Positions 17,545-27,409 of a DNA stretch of 64,000 bases are shown here, piece after piece. This stretch comes from Pseudomonadota bacterium (GTDB lineage: Bacteria > Pseudomonadota > Alphaproteobacteria > Acetobacterales > Acetobacteraceae): contig JAJZES010000041.1 of assembly GCA_021845985.1 (NCBI GenBank), positions 94,110 to 158,109 on the forward strand. The letters run 5' to 3'. Numbering within the stretch: position 1 is the stretch's first letter; every line of letters begins with the position of its first letter. The position numbers and the translations under genes are program-made. Below the pieces are notes generated by a model, which was given only the letters and a program-made list of their open reading frames with translations, ran no database searches and was not told where the DNA came from.

Positions 17545-18219
17545 ATGGCGCAGCCTGCCCCAAGCCCTCTGCTGATCGCTCCAAGCCTGCTCTCCGCCGA
17601 TTTCGCCCGCTTGGGCGAAGAGGTTAAAGCTGTGCAGGATGCCGGCGCCGATTGGCTGCATCTCGATGTGATGGACGGGCATTTCGTGCCCAACCTCACC
17701 TTCGGGCCGGCGCTGATCAAGGCGTTGCGGCCGCACTGTCGGCTGCCGTTCGACGTGCATCTGATGATCGCGCCGGCCGACCCCTATCTCGCCGCCTTCG
17801 CCGAGGCCGGGGCCGACCATATCCTGGTGCATCCCGAATCCGGGCCGCATCTGCACCGCTCGCTGCAAAGCATCCGCGCGCTCGGCTGCAGGCCGGGCGT
17901 GGTGCTCAACCCGGCGACGCCGATCGACGCGCTCGCCTGGGTCATCGACCTGATCGACGTGGTGCTGGTGATGGGCGTCAACCCCGGTTTCGGCGGTCAG
18001 CATTTCCTCACCGGCCAGTTGCCCAAAATCAGCGCGCTGCGCGCCATGATCGGCGCGACCGGGCGGCCGATCCGCCTCGCCGTCGATGGCGGCGTCAGTG
18101 CCGAGACGACGCCCGACATCGTCGCCGCCGGCGCCGACGTGCTGATCGCCGGCAGCGCGGTGTTCGGCCGGCCCGACTACGCCGCGGCGGTCGCCGCCCT
18201 GCGCGCGGCGGCACGATGA
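17545..18219 (+). CDS. rpe: Ribulose-phosphate 3-epimerase
   Basis: 224 residues. TIM-barrel epimerase motifs: [13 protein letters not shown] at the N-terminus, [17 protein letters not shown] (metal-binding His/Asp), [17 protein letters not shown] and VDGGVS (second catalytic Asp). It interconverts ribulose 5-phosphate and xylulose 5-phosphate in the pentose phosphate and Calvin cycles. The stop overlaps the ATG of the heparinase gene by 4 bp, so the two are probably co-translated. Confidence 0.97.
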   Translation: MAQPAPSPLLIAPSLLSADFARLGEEVKAVQDAGADWLHLDVMDGHFVPNLTFGPALIKALRPHCRLPFDVHLMIAPADPYLAAFAEAGADHILVHPESGPHLHRSLQSIRALGCRPGVVLNPATPIDALAWVIDLIDVVLVMGVNPGFGGQHFLTGQLPKISALRAMIGATGRPIRLAVDGGVSAETTPDIVAAGADVLIAGSAVFGRPDYAAAVAALRAAAR

Positions 18220-19817
18220 TGGCGCTCGACCCGAATCGCTGGATGCGCGACGCGCGCCGCCGGCTGGCGCGGCTGCCCAGCCTGCGCATGGCGCGCATCC
18301 CCGACGCCCCGGCGCTGCCGGTGCGCGACCCCTGGCCGGGCGATCCGGGGCGCGGCGCCAACCTGCTCAAGGGCGAGCTGGAACTCGCCGGCACCATCGG
18401 CCTGCTGCGCCCCGGCGCGGTCGCCGACATTGCCGGCTCGGACCTGCTGCGCAGCTACGCGCATGGCTTCACTTGGCTGCGCGACCTGCGCGCGCTCGGC
18501 ACCGATGCGGCGCGCATGCGCGCCCGTGCCCTGGTGCAGGAATGGATGGCCGGCGCCGCCGACGCCGCGCTGCCGCAGCGCCCGGACGTGGCCGGCGCGC
18601 GCATCGCCGCCTGGCTCGGCCATTACGACTTCTTCGCCGCCAGCGCCGATGACGCCTTCCGCCAGCGGCTGATGGCGCGCCTCGTCGCCGATGCCCGCAG
18701 CCTCGCCGCCGCGCTGCCGCCTGAGGAGACCGATGCACGCGCGCTGACCGCGGTGAAAGGGCTGATCGCCGCCGCCGTGGCGCTGCCCGAGCATGCCGCG
18801 TTCCTGACCCGCGCGCTGCGCGTGCTGCCGCAGGAGATCGGCCGGCAGGTGCTGCCGGACGGCAGCCACAGCGAGCGCAGCCCGGCGCAGCTTCTCGCCG
18901 CGCTGCAGGACCTGCTGGAAATCCGCGGCCTGCTGCAGGCAGCCCAGGCGCAGCCGCCGACCCTGCTGGCCGCCGCCATCGAGCGCATGGCCCCGGCGTT
19001 GCGCAGTCTGCGCCACGGCGATGGCGGCCTCGCCCTGTTCAACGGCAGCAAGGAACAGCAGGCATCGCTGATCGACCTCGTGCTGTCGCAGGCCGGCCGC
19101 GCCGGCCGCCCCGCCGCCGCGTTGCCGGAGGGCGGGTTCTACCGGCTGCAGGCCGGGCGCAGCGTGCTGATCGCCGATTGCGGCGCCCCGGCGCCGGCGC
19201 GGCTCGACCGCTTCGCCCATGCCGGCACCCTGTCGTTCGAGTTGTCGGTCGGGCGCGACCGGATGATCGTCAATGTCGGCGCCGCCCCGGCCGCCGGCAG
19301 CGAATGGCGTGACGCGACGCGCGCCACCGCCGCGCATTCGACGCTGGCCATCGCCGACACCAACAGCAGCGAACTGCGCCCCGACGGCGTCGGCCGCCGC
19401 CCGGAGACGATCGAGGCGCATCGCCAGGAGGCCAACGGCGCGCACTGGCTGGAGGCCAGCCATGACGGCTACCGCCGCCCGTTCGGCGCGGTGCATCGCC
19501 GCCGCCTTTATATGAGCGAGAGCGGCGAGGACATCCGCGGCGAGGATGGCGTCGAGGCGGCCGAGCCGCAGCCCTATGTCGTGCGCTTCCATCTCCACCC
19601 CGATGTCGATGCCAGCGTGCAGCAGGATGGCGAGGCGGTGCTGCTGCGCCTCGCCTCCGGCAGTTTCTGGCGGCTGCGCGCCGACAATGCGCGGGTGACG
19701 CTGGAGGAGAGCATCTATCTCGGCGCCGCGGCGCCGCGACGCTGCGAACAGGTGGTGCTGACCGGCTATCAGGACGGGCCGCAACAAGTGAAGTGGGCGA
19801 TCACCAAGGTCGGCTGA
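18216..19817 (+). CDS. Heparinase II/III family protein
   Basis: 533 residues. An N-terminal alpha/alpha-toroid-like region ([12 protein letters not shown] near residue 47, [16 protein letters not shown] near 80) is followed by a C-terminal beta-sandwich heparinase II/III domain ([20 protein letters not shown], then [19 protein letters not shown]). [22 protein letters not shown] is the family's conserved region. No signal peptide is evident, as is common for these alphaproteobacterial members beside rsmB-like and rpe genes. The polysaccharide substrate is unknown. It overlaps rpe by 4 bp at the start and the convergent TPR gene by 17 bp at the end. Confidence 0.85.
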   Translation: MMALDPNRWMRDARRRLARLPSLRMARIPDAPALPVRDPWPGDPGRGANLLKGELELAGTIGLLRPGAVADIAGSDLLRSYAHGFTWLRDLRALGTDAARMRARALVQEWMAGAADAALPQRPDVAGARIAAWLGHYDFFAASADDAFRQRLMARLVADARSLAAALPPEETDARALTAVKGLIAAAVALPEHAAFLTRALRVLPQEIGRQVLPDGSHSERSPAQLLAALQDLLEIRGLLQAAQAQPPTLLAAAIERMAPALRSLRHGDGGLALFNGSKEQQASLIDLVLSQAGRAGRPAAALPEGGFYRLQAGRSVLIADCGAPAPARLDRFAHAGTLSFELSVGRDRMIVNVGAAPAAGSEWRDATRATAAHSTLAIADTNSSELRPDGVGRRPETIEAHRQEANGAHWLEASHDGYRRPFGAVHRRRLYMSESGEDIRGEDGVEAAEPQPYVVRFHLHPDVDASVQQDGEAVLLRLASGSFWRLRADNARVTLEESIYLGAAAPRRCEQVVLTGYQDGPQQVKWAITKVG

Positions 19818-21207
19818 GCGCGTCGGCGACCGCTTCCAGCACGCCGTCCCAGTCGCCCGGCGCGGACTGGCGGAAGATGCGCAGGCTCGGGTACCACGGG
19901 CTGTCGCTGCGCGCCCGCAGCCAGCGCCAGCAGGTGTCGAAGCGGTTGAGCAGCCAGACCGGCCGGCCCAACGTCGCCGCCAGATGGGCCACCGCGCTGT
20001 CGGCGGCAATCACCAGATCGAGCCCCTGCACCAGCGCCGCGGTCTCCGCCAGATCGGTGAGTGCGCCGGTCCAATCGTGCAGCGCCAGCGGCGGCGCCGC
20101 CGTCGCCCCCGTCTGCAGCGAGACGAAGCTGACGCCCGGCACGCCGGCGAGCGCGCCGAGGCAGGCTGCCGGCAGCGAACGGCGGGCATCGGCGGCATAA
20201 TGCGGATTGCCGGCCCAGGCCAGACCGACGCGCCGCCCCGGCAGCGCTTGCAGCCGCGCCGCCCAGGGTCCGGCGGCAATGCGCGGCGCCACCGGCGGCG
20301 GAATGCTGGCCAGCGTGGTGGCAAAACGGCCCGGCAGGTCCATCAGCGAACACTGCAGCGCGAAGCCGCGCGCCGCCCCCGGCAGCGCCACCTCCGGCGC
20401 CCCCGGCAGCGCCCGCGCCCAGCGCAGCAGCGGCGCCGGCACCTCCAGCACCACCCGTCCGGCAATGCGCGGCAGGTAGCGCAGCATCTGGATGGCGTCG
20501 CCCAACCCCTGCTCGGCATGTAGCAGCAGCACCCGGCCGGCGAGCTCGCCGCCATTCCAGGCCGGCACATCGAACCGGCGCGGCGGGGCGGCGCCGCGCC
20601 GCTGCCAGCGCCGGGCGAAACCGGGCCAGCCCTCGGCCAGCCGCCCGTCGAGCAGGCGGATCATGCCGAGCGTGTACGCCGCCTCGGCATGCGCCGGGTC
20701 GCGCGCCTGGGCGGCAAGGCAGCACGCTTCGGCCTGCTCCAGCCGGCCGGCGGCGGCCAGCGCCACGGCGAGATTGTGCCGCGCATCCGCCGCGTCCGGC
20801 CGCAGCGCGACGACGCGGCGCAACAGTTCCTCGGCCGCCGCCAGGGCGCCGGTCTGCACCAGCAGATTGCCCAGATTGGTCAGCACCGCCGCGTCATCGG
20901 GGCGCCGGTCGAGCACCGCGCGCAGAGCGGCGACCGCCGCCGCGTGTTGTCCCTGCGCCGCCAGCACAAGGCCGAGGCAGGCTTGCGCCGCCAGCATGTC
21001 CGGCTGCAGCCGCAGCGCCCGGCGCAACACCGTCTCCGCCTCGGCGTGCTGGCCGAGACGGTGGAGGCAGGCGCCGAGATCGGCCCACAGCGTCGCCGCC
21101 TCCGGCCGCAGCCCGAGCGCCATGCCAAGGCAGGACGCCGCCTGCGCCAGATCATCGTCCTCGGCGGCGCAGAGGCCGCGCAGATGCCAGTGGTCAGCTG
21201 CGTCCAT
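19801..21207 (-). CDS. TPR-repeat glycosyltransferase-like protein
   Basis: 468 residues from ATG 21207. About five tetratricopeptide repeats (residues 5-175; e.g. ATLWADLGACLHRLGQHAEAE) precede a GT-B-type domain related to glycosyltransferase family 9/41. The domain includes LLLHAEQGLGDAIQMLRYLP near residue 225, RVGLAWAGNPHYAADARRS near 325, and the sugar-nucleotide end ADSAVAHLAATLGRPVWLLN near 415. The architecture resembles bacterial O-GlcNAc-transferase-like enzymes. It overlaps the upstream Hint-domain gene by 14 bp, so the two are almost certainly co-expressed. A longer paralogue lies at 39274-41265. Confidence 0.82.
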   Translation of the reverse strand: MDAADHWHLRGLCAAEDDDLAQAASCLGMALGLRPEAATLWADLGACLHRLGQHAEAETVLRRALRLQPDMLAAQACLGLVLAAQGQHAAAVAALRAVLDRRPDDAAVLTNLGNLLVQTGALAAAEELLRRVVALRPDAADARHNLAVALAAAGRLEQAEACCLAAQARDPAHAEAAYTLGMIRLLDGRLAEGWPGFARRWQRRGAAPPRRFDVPAWNGGELAGRVLLLHAEQGLGDAIQMLRYLPRIAGRVVLEVPAPLLRWARALPGAPEVALPGAARGFALQCSLMDLPGRFATTLASIPPPVAPRIAAGPWAARLQALPGRRVGLAWAGNPHYAADARRSLPAACLGALAGVPGVSFVSLQTGATAAPPLALHDWTGALTDLAETAALVQGLDLVIAADSAVAHLAATLGRPVWLLNRFDTCWRWLRARSDSPWYPSLRIFRQSAPGDWDGVLEAVADALSRPW

Positions 21208-22468
21208 TGGCGCGGCGTAGCACGCGCGCCTTGCCGGAATGCGAACGCCGGGCGAGCGCCGCGCGCACCGTCTCGGCCGGCCCGCCCTCGCCCCACAGCA
21301 GGGCGCAGGCATCGCGCGCCCAGTCGCGCGGCGGCGGCGGGTCGGCGCGGTGGTTGTCGAAATCGGCGCGGTTGCCGGTGTCGAGATAGCTTTCAACCGG
21401 CAGCGCCTCGGCCAGCAGCACGTCGTGGCGTGCCAGTTCGACATGCAGATAGTGCATCTGCGCGAAGCTGCGGTCCTGGCGGATGCTGTCGCCGTTGAGC
21501 AGATATTTCACCGGGATCAGCACGCCGCCGAGACACACTGCATGATCGGGCGACAGCAGCAGGTCGCGGCACGGCACCCCCGGCGCCACCGCATCGCGGC
21601 GGATGCGCACCGGCCAGATCTGCGCCGGATCGGCATGGCCGGCGATGGCGACGCGGCGCCGCCCGATCCAGACCACCGGCGCCTCACCGGCGAAGCGCGC
21701 CAGCACGCGGTCGCCGGGCGCGAGCCGCTCCACCGCGACCGGCCCGCACGGGGTCATAATGGCGGTGCCGGCGAGGAAACAGGCGGTGTTGCCCGGCGCG
21801 GTGACCACCGCCGCCGGCGGCGCTGCCGGCAGCGCGAGGCCCCAGAGATTGGCGTCGGTGGTCTGCGCCGTCACCGCAATCTCGCTGATCGGCGCATTGG
21901 TGGTGATCACCACCGCGGCTTCCGGCAGCGTCGCGCCGCTGCCCGTGGCGTCGGCCGCGGCGACGTTGACGACACCGCCGCCGACGCTGACCACTGCGCC
22001 CGCCGTGCCGGCGCCCGGCGTCTGCACGGCGAAATCCCAGCCGCCGGTCTGCACCACGCTGTTGCCGTCAAGCGCGGTCACGGCAAAGCTGCTGCCCGAC
22101 GCGCCGCCCAGGTCCGCCGCCCACAGCACGAAACTCTGGCCGCCGGCGAGCGGCGTGGTGAACGTATAGGTCAGTGTACCGACGATCGGCGCCGTCCCGC
22201 TGCCCCCCGGCGGGCCGCGCAGCGCCATGCCGGCGGCCTCGTTGGGCACGCCGAGCACCGACAGCGTCGGATTGCCGAACAGAACCCCGCCGCCATCGGC
22301 GACAATGGCCTGCGCCACGCTGCCGACCGCAACCGACCAGGGCGCCGCGGAGGCGCTGACCGTGCCCGTCCACCGCTCCGCCGCCGAGCCGCCGGACGGC
22401 AAGAAATATCCCGAGGCCTGATAGGCGCCCGAGCGGATCGTGGTGACGCTGAGCGTCGCTGCCGACAT
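21194..22468 (-). CDS. Hint-domain (hedgehog/intein-like) protein
   Basis: 424 residues from ATG 22468; a GTG three codons upstream (22477) is the alternative. Residues 1-225 form a Gly/Ala/Thr/Val-rich beta domain (choice-of-anchor/lectin-like, unrecognised). Then comes a Hint_2 domain: the first Cys is C230 (NTACFLAGTAIMTP), followed by VERLAPGDRVLAR, and the block-B His is H309 (LLLSPDHAVCLGG) with VKYLLNGDSI. Hint domains of this type cleave the peptide bond before the Cys. No N-terminal signal peptide is visible, so non-classical (type I-like) export is likely if it is a surface protein. It ends inside the start of the TPR-glycosyltransferase gene. Confidence 0.85.
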   Translation of the reverse strand: MSAATLSVTTIRSGAYQASGYFLPSGGSAAERWTGTVSASAAPWSVAVGSVAQAIVADGGGVLFGNPTLSVLGVPNEAAGMALRGPPGGSGTAPIVGTLTYTFTTPLAGGQSFVLWAADLGGASGSSFAVTALDGNSVVQTGGWDFAVQTPGAGTAGAVVSVGGGVVNVAAADATGSGATLPEAAVVITTNAPISEIAVTAQTTDANLWGLALPAAPPAAVVTAPGNTACFLAGTAIMTPCGPVAVERLAPGDRVLARFAGEAPVVWIGRRRVAIAGHADPAQIWPVRIRRDAVAPGVPCRDLLLSPDHAVCLGGVLIPVKYLLNGDSIRQDRSFAQMHYLHVELARHDVLLAEALPVESYLDTGNRADFDNHRADPPPPRDWARDACALLWGEGGPAETVRAALARRSHSGKARVLRRANGRS

Positions 22469-22574
22469 TGCGCGCACCTGCTGGCATCAGCGGCAAAGGT
22501 TAAAAGTCCGGCGCGGCGGCAACAAGTGGCGCGGCGCATGCTGCGCTGCAAAAAACAAGCTTCATCTTTCTGCC

Positions 22575-23372
22575 ATGATGACGGATGATCCTGTCGCCAT
22601 GAAGCCGCTGGTTGGAATCTCCTGCTGCACCAAGCTGTTTGGCACCTACGGGATGCCGAACCACGCCGCCTCCGACACCTATGTCCGGGCGACCGATCTG
22701 GTCGTCGGCGCCGTGCCGGTGCTGATCCCGGCCAATGGCGAGGCGGCGGATATCGCCACCCTGATCGCCCGGCTCGACGGGATCATCCTCACCGGCAGCC
22801 GCTCCAATGTTCAGCCCGCCCTCTATGGCGGCCCGCCGCATGCCGAGGGCACGCCGGAGGATGCCGGGCGGGATGCCACCACCCTGCCGCTGATCCGCGG
22901 CGCCATCGCCGCCGGCCTGCCGCTGCTGGCGATCTGCCGCGGCTTTCAGGAACTCAACGTCGCCCTCGGCGGCTCGCTGCACCAGCGGCTGCAGGACCTT
23001 CCCGGCCGGATCGACCATTCGACGCCGCTGCAGCCATCGCCGCGGGTGCGCGTCGGCAAGGCGCACAGCGTCGCCGTGGTCTCGGGAAGCTGGCTGCACC
23101 GCATCGCCGGGGCCCGCGAGATCGCGGTCAACTCCCTGCATAATCAGGGCATTGACCGGCTGGCGGCGGGCCTCGTGGTGGAAGCAACGGCGCCCGACGG
23201 CACCATCGAGGCGGTGCGGGTGGCCACCGCACCGGGCTTTGCCGTCGGCGTGCAGTGGCACCCGGAATACGATTATCAGACCGACGCGATTTCGCGCCGC
23301 ATTTTGCAGGCCTTCGGTGAGGCGGCGGCGGAGCGGCAGCGGCCGGCGCTGCGTCACGCCGCGGCGGATTAG
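22575..23372 (+). CDS. Class I glutamine amidotransferase-like hydrolase (PuuD/peptidase C26)
   Basis: 265 residues from ATG 22575; ATG 22578 and ATG 22599 are equally credible as no strong ribosome site is seen. Catalytic Cys lies in LLAICRGFQELNVALGG and the His/Glu pair in VGVQWHPEYD. The N-terminal ISCCTKLFGTYG and the IILTGSRSNVQP loop match gamma-glutamyl-GABA hydrolases, which free GABA from gamma-Glu-GABA in putrescine breakdown. No other puu gene is nearby, so the substrate is tentative. Divergent from the Hint gene and convergent with the aldo/keto reductase. Confidence 0.85.
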   Translation: MMTDDPVAMKPLVGISCCTKLFGTYGMPNHAASDTYVRATDLVVGAVPVLIPANGEAADIATLIARLDGIILTGSRSNVQPALYGGPPHAEGTPEDAGRDATTLPLIRGAIAAGLPLLAICRGFQELNVALGGSLHQRLQDLPGRIDHSTPLQPSPRVRVGKAHSVAVVSGSWLHRIAGAREIAVNSLHNQGIDRLAAGLVVEATAPDGTIEAVRVATAPGFAVGVQWHPEYDYQTDAISRRILQAFGEAAAERQRPALRHAAAD

Positions 23373-23400
23373 CCGGCGGTCGCGCCAACCCTGGCAAACC

Positions 23401-24402
23401 TCACCCGCGGCCCTGCTCGCTGTCGAGATGCGCCATCGCCGCCGCCGGATAGCGTGCGCCGGCCGCCGCGTCGCGCGGCACCGCCTGCTCGATTGCCGCC
23501 AGGTCCGACGCGCTCAGGCGCAGATCGGCCGCGCCCAGCGCCTCGCTCAGCCGGTCGCGGCGGCGGGCGCCGATCAGCGGCACGATGTCGGCGCCCTGCG
23601 CCACCACCCAGGCAATCGCCAGTTGCGCCACACTGACCGACTTCGCCGCAGCCAGCGCGCGCAGCCGCGCCACCAGCTCCAGATTGCGATCGACATTGCC
23701 GGCCTGAAACCGCGGACTGAAGGCGCGGAAATCGCCCGGCTGCACATTATGCGGCTGCCAGTGGCCGCTGATCAGCCCGCGCGACAGCACGCCATAGGCG
23801 GTAATGCCGATGCCGAGCGCGCGGCAGGCCGGCAGGATGGCATCCTCGATGCCGCGCGAGAGCAGCGAATACTCGATCTGCAGATCACAGATCGGGTGCG
23901 TCGCGGCGGCGCGGCGGATGCTGTCCGCGCCAACCTCCGACAGCCCGATCGCGCGCACATGGCCGGCCGTCACCATGTCGGCGATGGCGCCGATGGTCTC
24001 CTCGATCGGCACCGCAGGGTCGAGCCGCGCCGGGCGGTAGATGTCGATGTAATCGGTGCCCAGCCGCTGCAGCGAATAGGCGAGAAAGCTTTTCACCGCC
24101 GCCGGCCGCGCGTCATAGCCGGTCCAGCCGCCGGCCGGATCGCGCAGCGCGCCGAACTTGACCGAGATCACCGCCCGGCCGCGGTCGCGCCCGCGCAGCG
24201 CCTCGCCGATCAGCATCTCGTTATGGCCCATGCCATAGAAATCACCGGTGTCGAGCAGGGTGATGCCGGCCTCCATCGCCGCATGCAGGGTGGCGATGCT
24301 TTCCGCCCGGTCGGCCGGGCCATACATGCCGGACATGCCCATGCAGCCGAGGCCGAAGGACGAGACGCGCGGGCCGGCCGCGCCGAGCTGGTGAAACTGC
24401 AT
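23401..24402 (-). CDS. Aldo/keto reductase
   Basis: 333 residues, TIM-barrel NADPH-dependent oxidoreductase. Catalytic residues: D51 and Y55 region (LLDTGDFYGMGHNE), Lys in ISVKFG. The usual active-site His segment reads DYIDIYRPARLDP, a variant common in the AKR subgroup that resembles pyridoxal or quinone-type reductases. The NADPH site is LIGARRRDRLSEALGA. It follows the hybrid kinase gene by 75 bp on the same strand. The substrate cannot be inferred. Confidence 0.9.
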   Translation of the reverse strand: MQFHQLGAAGPRVSSFGLGCMGMSGMYGPADRAESIATLHAAMEAGITLLDTGDFYGMGHNEMLIGEALRGRDRGRAVISVKFGALRDPAGGWTGYDARPAAVKSFLAYSLQRLGTDYIDIYRPARLDPAVPIEETIGAIADMVTAGHVRAIGLSEVGADSIRRAAATHPICDLQIEYSLLSRGIEDAILPACRALGIGITAYGVLSRGLISGHWQPHNVQPGDFRAFSPRFQAGNVDRNLELVARLRALAAAKSVSVAQLAIAWVVAQGADIVPLIGARRRDRLSEALGAADLRLSASDLAAIEQAVPRDAAAGARYPAAAMAHLDSEQGRG

Positions 24403-24477
24403 GTCCGCTCCTTGATCGCTCGTTCTCTGTCGGAAATCGCGGCTGTGGCATCATCGGCGGCGCCGCCGGAGCGACCC

Positions 24478-27306
24478 TCAGCCGCGCAGCAGCGGGCCGA
24501 GCGCCGCGGCGAGGTCGATGGCGCGGAACGGCTTGCGCAGCAACTGTGCGTCGCCGCCGGACAGTGCCTCGGTATCGGCATAGCCGGAGACGATGACCAC
24601 CGGCAGCGCCGGGCGCAGCACCCGCAGCCGCGCCAGCGTCTGACTGCCGGACATCCCCGGCATGGCGTAATCGACCAGCGCCGCATCGACCGCCGCGCCG
24701 TCGGCGATCAGCGCCAGCGCCGCCGCGCCGCCCGGCGCCGTCAACACCGTGGCGCCGAGTTCGGCCAACAGACCGGCGGCGACCTCGCGCACTTCGGCAT
24801 CGTCATCGACGACGAGAATGCGCGCGCCGCGCAGCCCGCCCGGCGCCGGCGCGGCAGGGTGGCCGGTCAGCAGCGCGGGCCGCTCGGCGCCGGCGCACGG
24901 CAGATAGATCTGCACCTGCGTTCCGCTGCCCGGCCGGCTCGCCACCCGGACGCCGCCGCCAAGCTGCTTGGCGACGCCCAGCACCTGCGGCAGCCCGAGG
25001 CCGGAGCCGCGGCCGACCTCCTTGGTGGTGAAGAACGGCTCGAACACCCGCGCCAGCACCTCCGCCGTCATGCCCTCGCCGGCATCGCTGATCGTCACCA
25101 CCACATGCGCGCCGGATGGCGGGTCCTCCGCCGCCTGCGGCTCGCCGATGCGGGCGTTGGCGGTGGTGATGACGATGGTGCCGCCCTGCGGCATCGCGTC
25201 GCGGGCGTTGATGGCGACGTTGAGGATGGCCAGTTCAAGCTGTGTTGCATCGGCCAGCGCCGGCCACAGATCGGGCGCCAGCGCCGTGTGCACCTGCACC
25301 GAGCCGCCGAGCGTGCTCTGCAGCAGCCCCGCCATGCCGACGACCAGCGCGTTGAGGTCGAGCGGCCGGGGTTCGAGCCGCTGCCGCCGGGCAAAGGCGA
25401 GAAGCTGCGCGGTCAGCGTCGCGCCCCGCCCGGCGCTGCGCAGCGCCGCCTCCAGCAGCCGCCGGCCCCGCCCGCTCATCGTCTCCTGCGCCAGCAGGTC
25501 GAGGTTGCCGATGATCGCGGTGAGCAGATTGTTGAAGTCGTGGGCGACGCCGCCGGTCAACTGGCCGATCGCCTGCATCTTCTGCGTCTGACGCAGTTCC
25601 TCTTCCATCCGCATCTGCTCGGTGACCTCGCGCCAGGCGCCGAGGATGCGCGCCACCCGCCCGCCGGCATCGCGCACCGGCACCATCAAAATGTCGAACA
25701 CGCCGGGGCCGGCGGGAAAGGCGAGGTTCATGGTGACGCGCTGGGTGCCGCGGTCCCGCGCCGCGGCGAGCAGGGTCTCGATGGCGCGGGCGGTATCGGG
25801 CGCCATGAACTCGGCCGCGCTGCGGCCACGCGTCACCGCGTTGCCATAGCCGGTGCGGCGCTCGCCATACGGATTATAGCCTTCATGGATGAATCGCCCG
25901 TCCGGGTCGCAGAGCACGGTGAACAGGCAGTCCTCGACCGATTCGAAATAGGCGCGCAGCCGGGTCTCGCTCTCGGCAAGCTGGGCGGTGCGCTCGGCGA
26001 CGCGCGCCTCCAGCTCGACGGTGCCGTGGCGCAACGCCGCCTCGGCCTGTTTGCGCGCGGTGATATCGATGGCCGTGCCGATGGCGCGCACACAGCGGCC
26101 GGCGGCATCGAACATCGCCCGCCCCTTCGCCGCCACCCAGCGCTCGACGCCGTCCTGCGCGCCGATGACACGATACTCGACATCATGGCCGCTGCGCGTC
26201 GCCGGGTCGGTGGCGCGGGCGAAGCTGGCGGCGACGCCGTCGCGGTCGTCGGGATGCAGAAACGTGACAAAATCGGCCGGCGTCACCGGATGGTCGGGGG
26301 CGAGGCCGAACATCGCCTTGCAGCGCGCCGACCAGTGCAGTTCGCCGCTCTGCAGGTTCATGTCCCACAGGCCAAGCTCGGCCGACTCGACGGCCAGCCG
26401 CAGCGTCTCCTCGCTGACCATCAGCGCCGCCTGTGCCGCCCGCGCCTCGGTTTCATCGACCGCCGAGCCGACAAGGCCGACGAATGTCCCGTCCGGCCCG
26501 TTGCGCGGCGCGCCGCTCTCGTTCATCGTCCGCCAACTGCCGTCGGCGCGGCGCAGCCGGTAGGTCATGCGATAGGGGATGCGCCGGGCCAGGGCGTCGT
26601 AATACACACCGAGGCACGCGGCCAAGTCGTCAGGATGCACCCCATCCTGCCAGCCGTCGCCGATTTCCTGCTCCAGGCTGCGGCCGGTGTGATCGAGCCA
26701 CGGCCGGTTGAGCCAAGTCACCCGCCCGGCGGCGTCGCATTCCCAGATCGGCACCGGGGCGCTGTCGGCCAGCGAGCGGAAGCGCGCCTCGCTGTCGGCC
26801 ACCGCCTGCTCGGCGCGACGGCGCCAGGAGATGTCGGTGACGGTGAAGAAGGCGCGGGCGGCGTGCGTGGCGCTCGGCGGCAGCGGAACAATGGTACCGA
26901 AATACCAGCCGGTCGGTCGGCGGGGGGCGACGAAATCATGCTCGCGCGCACTCGCCCGGCCGGTCCTGACGCAGTCGCGGATCAGCGCGACGACGGCGGC
27001 GATCTGCCCCGGATCAAGGCCCAGCGCGGTCGCCCGCACCCCGGCCAGGGGACAGCCGAAAAACGCCTCGGTATCCGCGGTTGCCGACTCATAGCAGTAA
27101 TCTTCCCCGGTCGGGCCGCTGACATCGGCGATGATGCCGGCAAACACCTGCCAATGCTCGGGGGGAACAACGGCGCTCGCTTCGGGTTGGCCGCGTGCCG
27201 CCGTCAGCTCCGCCTCAAGGGCGAGGATGCGCGCCTCCAACTGGGCGATCCGGTCGGCCGGTCGCGGCTGCGCCTGCCGCATCAATGTGTCATCGATCGC
27301 CGACAT
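24478..27306 (-). CDS. Multi-PAS hybrid sensor histidine kinase
   Basis: 942 residues without transmembrane segments, so a cytosolic sensor. A short coiled coil (about 15-40) leads into roughly four PAS/PAC domains (about 45-560; e.g. EHDFVAPRRPTGWYFGTIVP, WKSRCKAMFG-like PAC ends). Next is HisKA with phospho-acceptor H589 in GGVAHDFNNLLTAIIGN. HATPase_c has G-boxes SDAGEGM and GRGSGLGLPQVLG. A C-terminal receiver has VVDDDAEVRE and phospho-acceptor D879 (LVDYAMPGMSG). The layout suits complex phosphorelays, often to single-domain regulators such as that at 664-1026, although no partner is adjacent. Signal unknown. Confidence 0.9.
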   Translation of the reverse strand: MSAIDDTLMRQAQPRPADRIAQLEARILALEAELTAARGQPEASAVVPPEHWQVFAGIIADVSGPTGEDYCYESATADTEAFFGCPLAGVRATALGLDPGQIAAVVALIRDCVRTGRASAREHDFVAPRRPTGWYFGTIVPLPPSATHAARAFFTVTDISWRRRAEQAVADSEARFRSLADSAPVPIWECDAAGRVTWLNRPWLDHTGRSLEQEIGDGWQDGVHPDDLAACLGVYYDALARRIPYRMTYRLRRADGSWRTMNESGAPRNGPDGTFVGLVGSAVDETEARAAQAALMVSEETLRLAVESAELGLWDMNLQSGELHWSARCKAMFGLAPDHPVTPADFVTFLHPDDRDGVAASFARATDPATRSGHDVEYRVIGAQDGVERWVAAKGRAMFDAAGRCVRAIGTAIDITARKQAEAALRHGTVELEARVAERTAQLAESETRLRAYFESVEDCLFTVLCDPDGRFIHEGYNPYGERRTGYGNAVTRGRSAAEFMAPDTARAIETLLAAARDRGTQRVTMNLAFPAGPGVFDILMVPVRDAGGRVARILGAWREVTEQMRMEEELRQTQKMQAIGQLTGGVAHDFNNLLTAIIGNLDLLAQETMSGRGRRLLEAALRSAGRGATLTAQLLAFARRQRLEPRPLDLNALVVGMAGLLQSTLGGSVQVHTALAPDLWPALADATQLELAILNVAINARDAMPQGGTIVITTANARIGEPQAAEDPPSGAHVVVTISDAGEGMTAEVLARVFEPFFTTKEVGRGSGLGLPQVLGVAKQLGGGVRVASRPGSGTQVQIYLPCAGAERPALLTGHPAAPAPGGLRGARILVVDDDAEVREVAAGLLAELGATVLTAPGGAAALALIADGAAVDAALVDYAMPGMSGSQTLARLRVLRPALPVVIVSGYADTEALSGGDAQLLRKPFRAIDLAAALGPLLRG

Positions 27307-27340
27307 GGCACGATCCTACGCAACGGCCGCCGCGTTGTCA

Positions 27341-27356
27341 CATCTGCCGACAGATG
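27341..27356. other. Small hairpin downstream of the RND operon
   Basis: Perfect 6-bp arms CATCTG / CAGATG with a 4-base loop in the 103-bp gap between the RND permease stop and the kinase start. There is no T-run, so terminator function is only possible. Confidence 0.25.
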
Positions 27357-27409
27357 CGCCAGCAGCCGGATTGACCGGCGCCGCAGGCCCCGCCGCATGC
27401 CGCCGCCGC

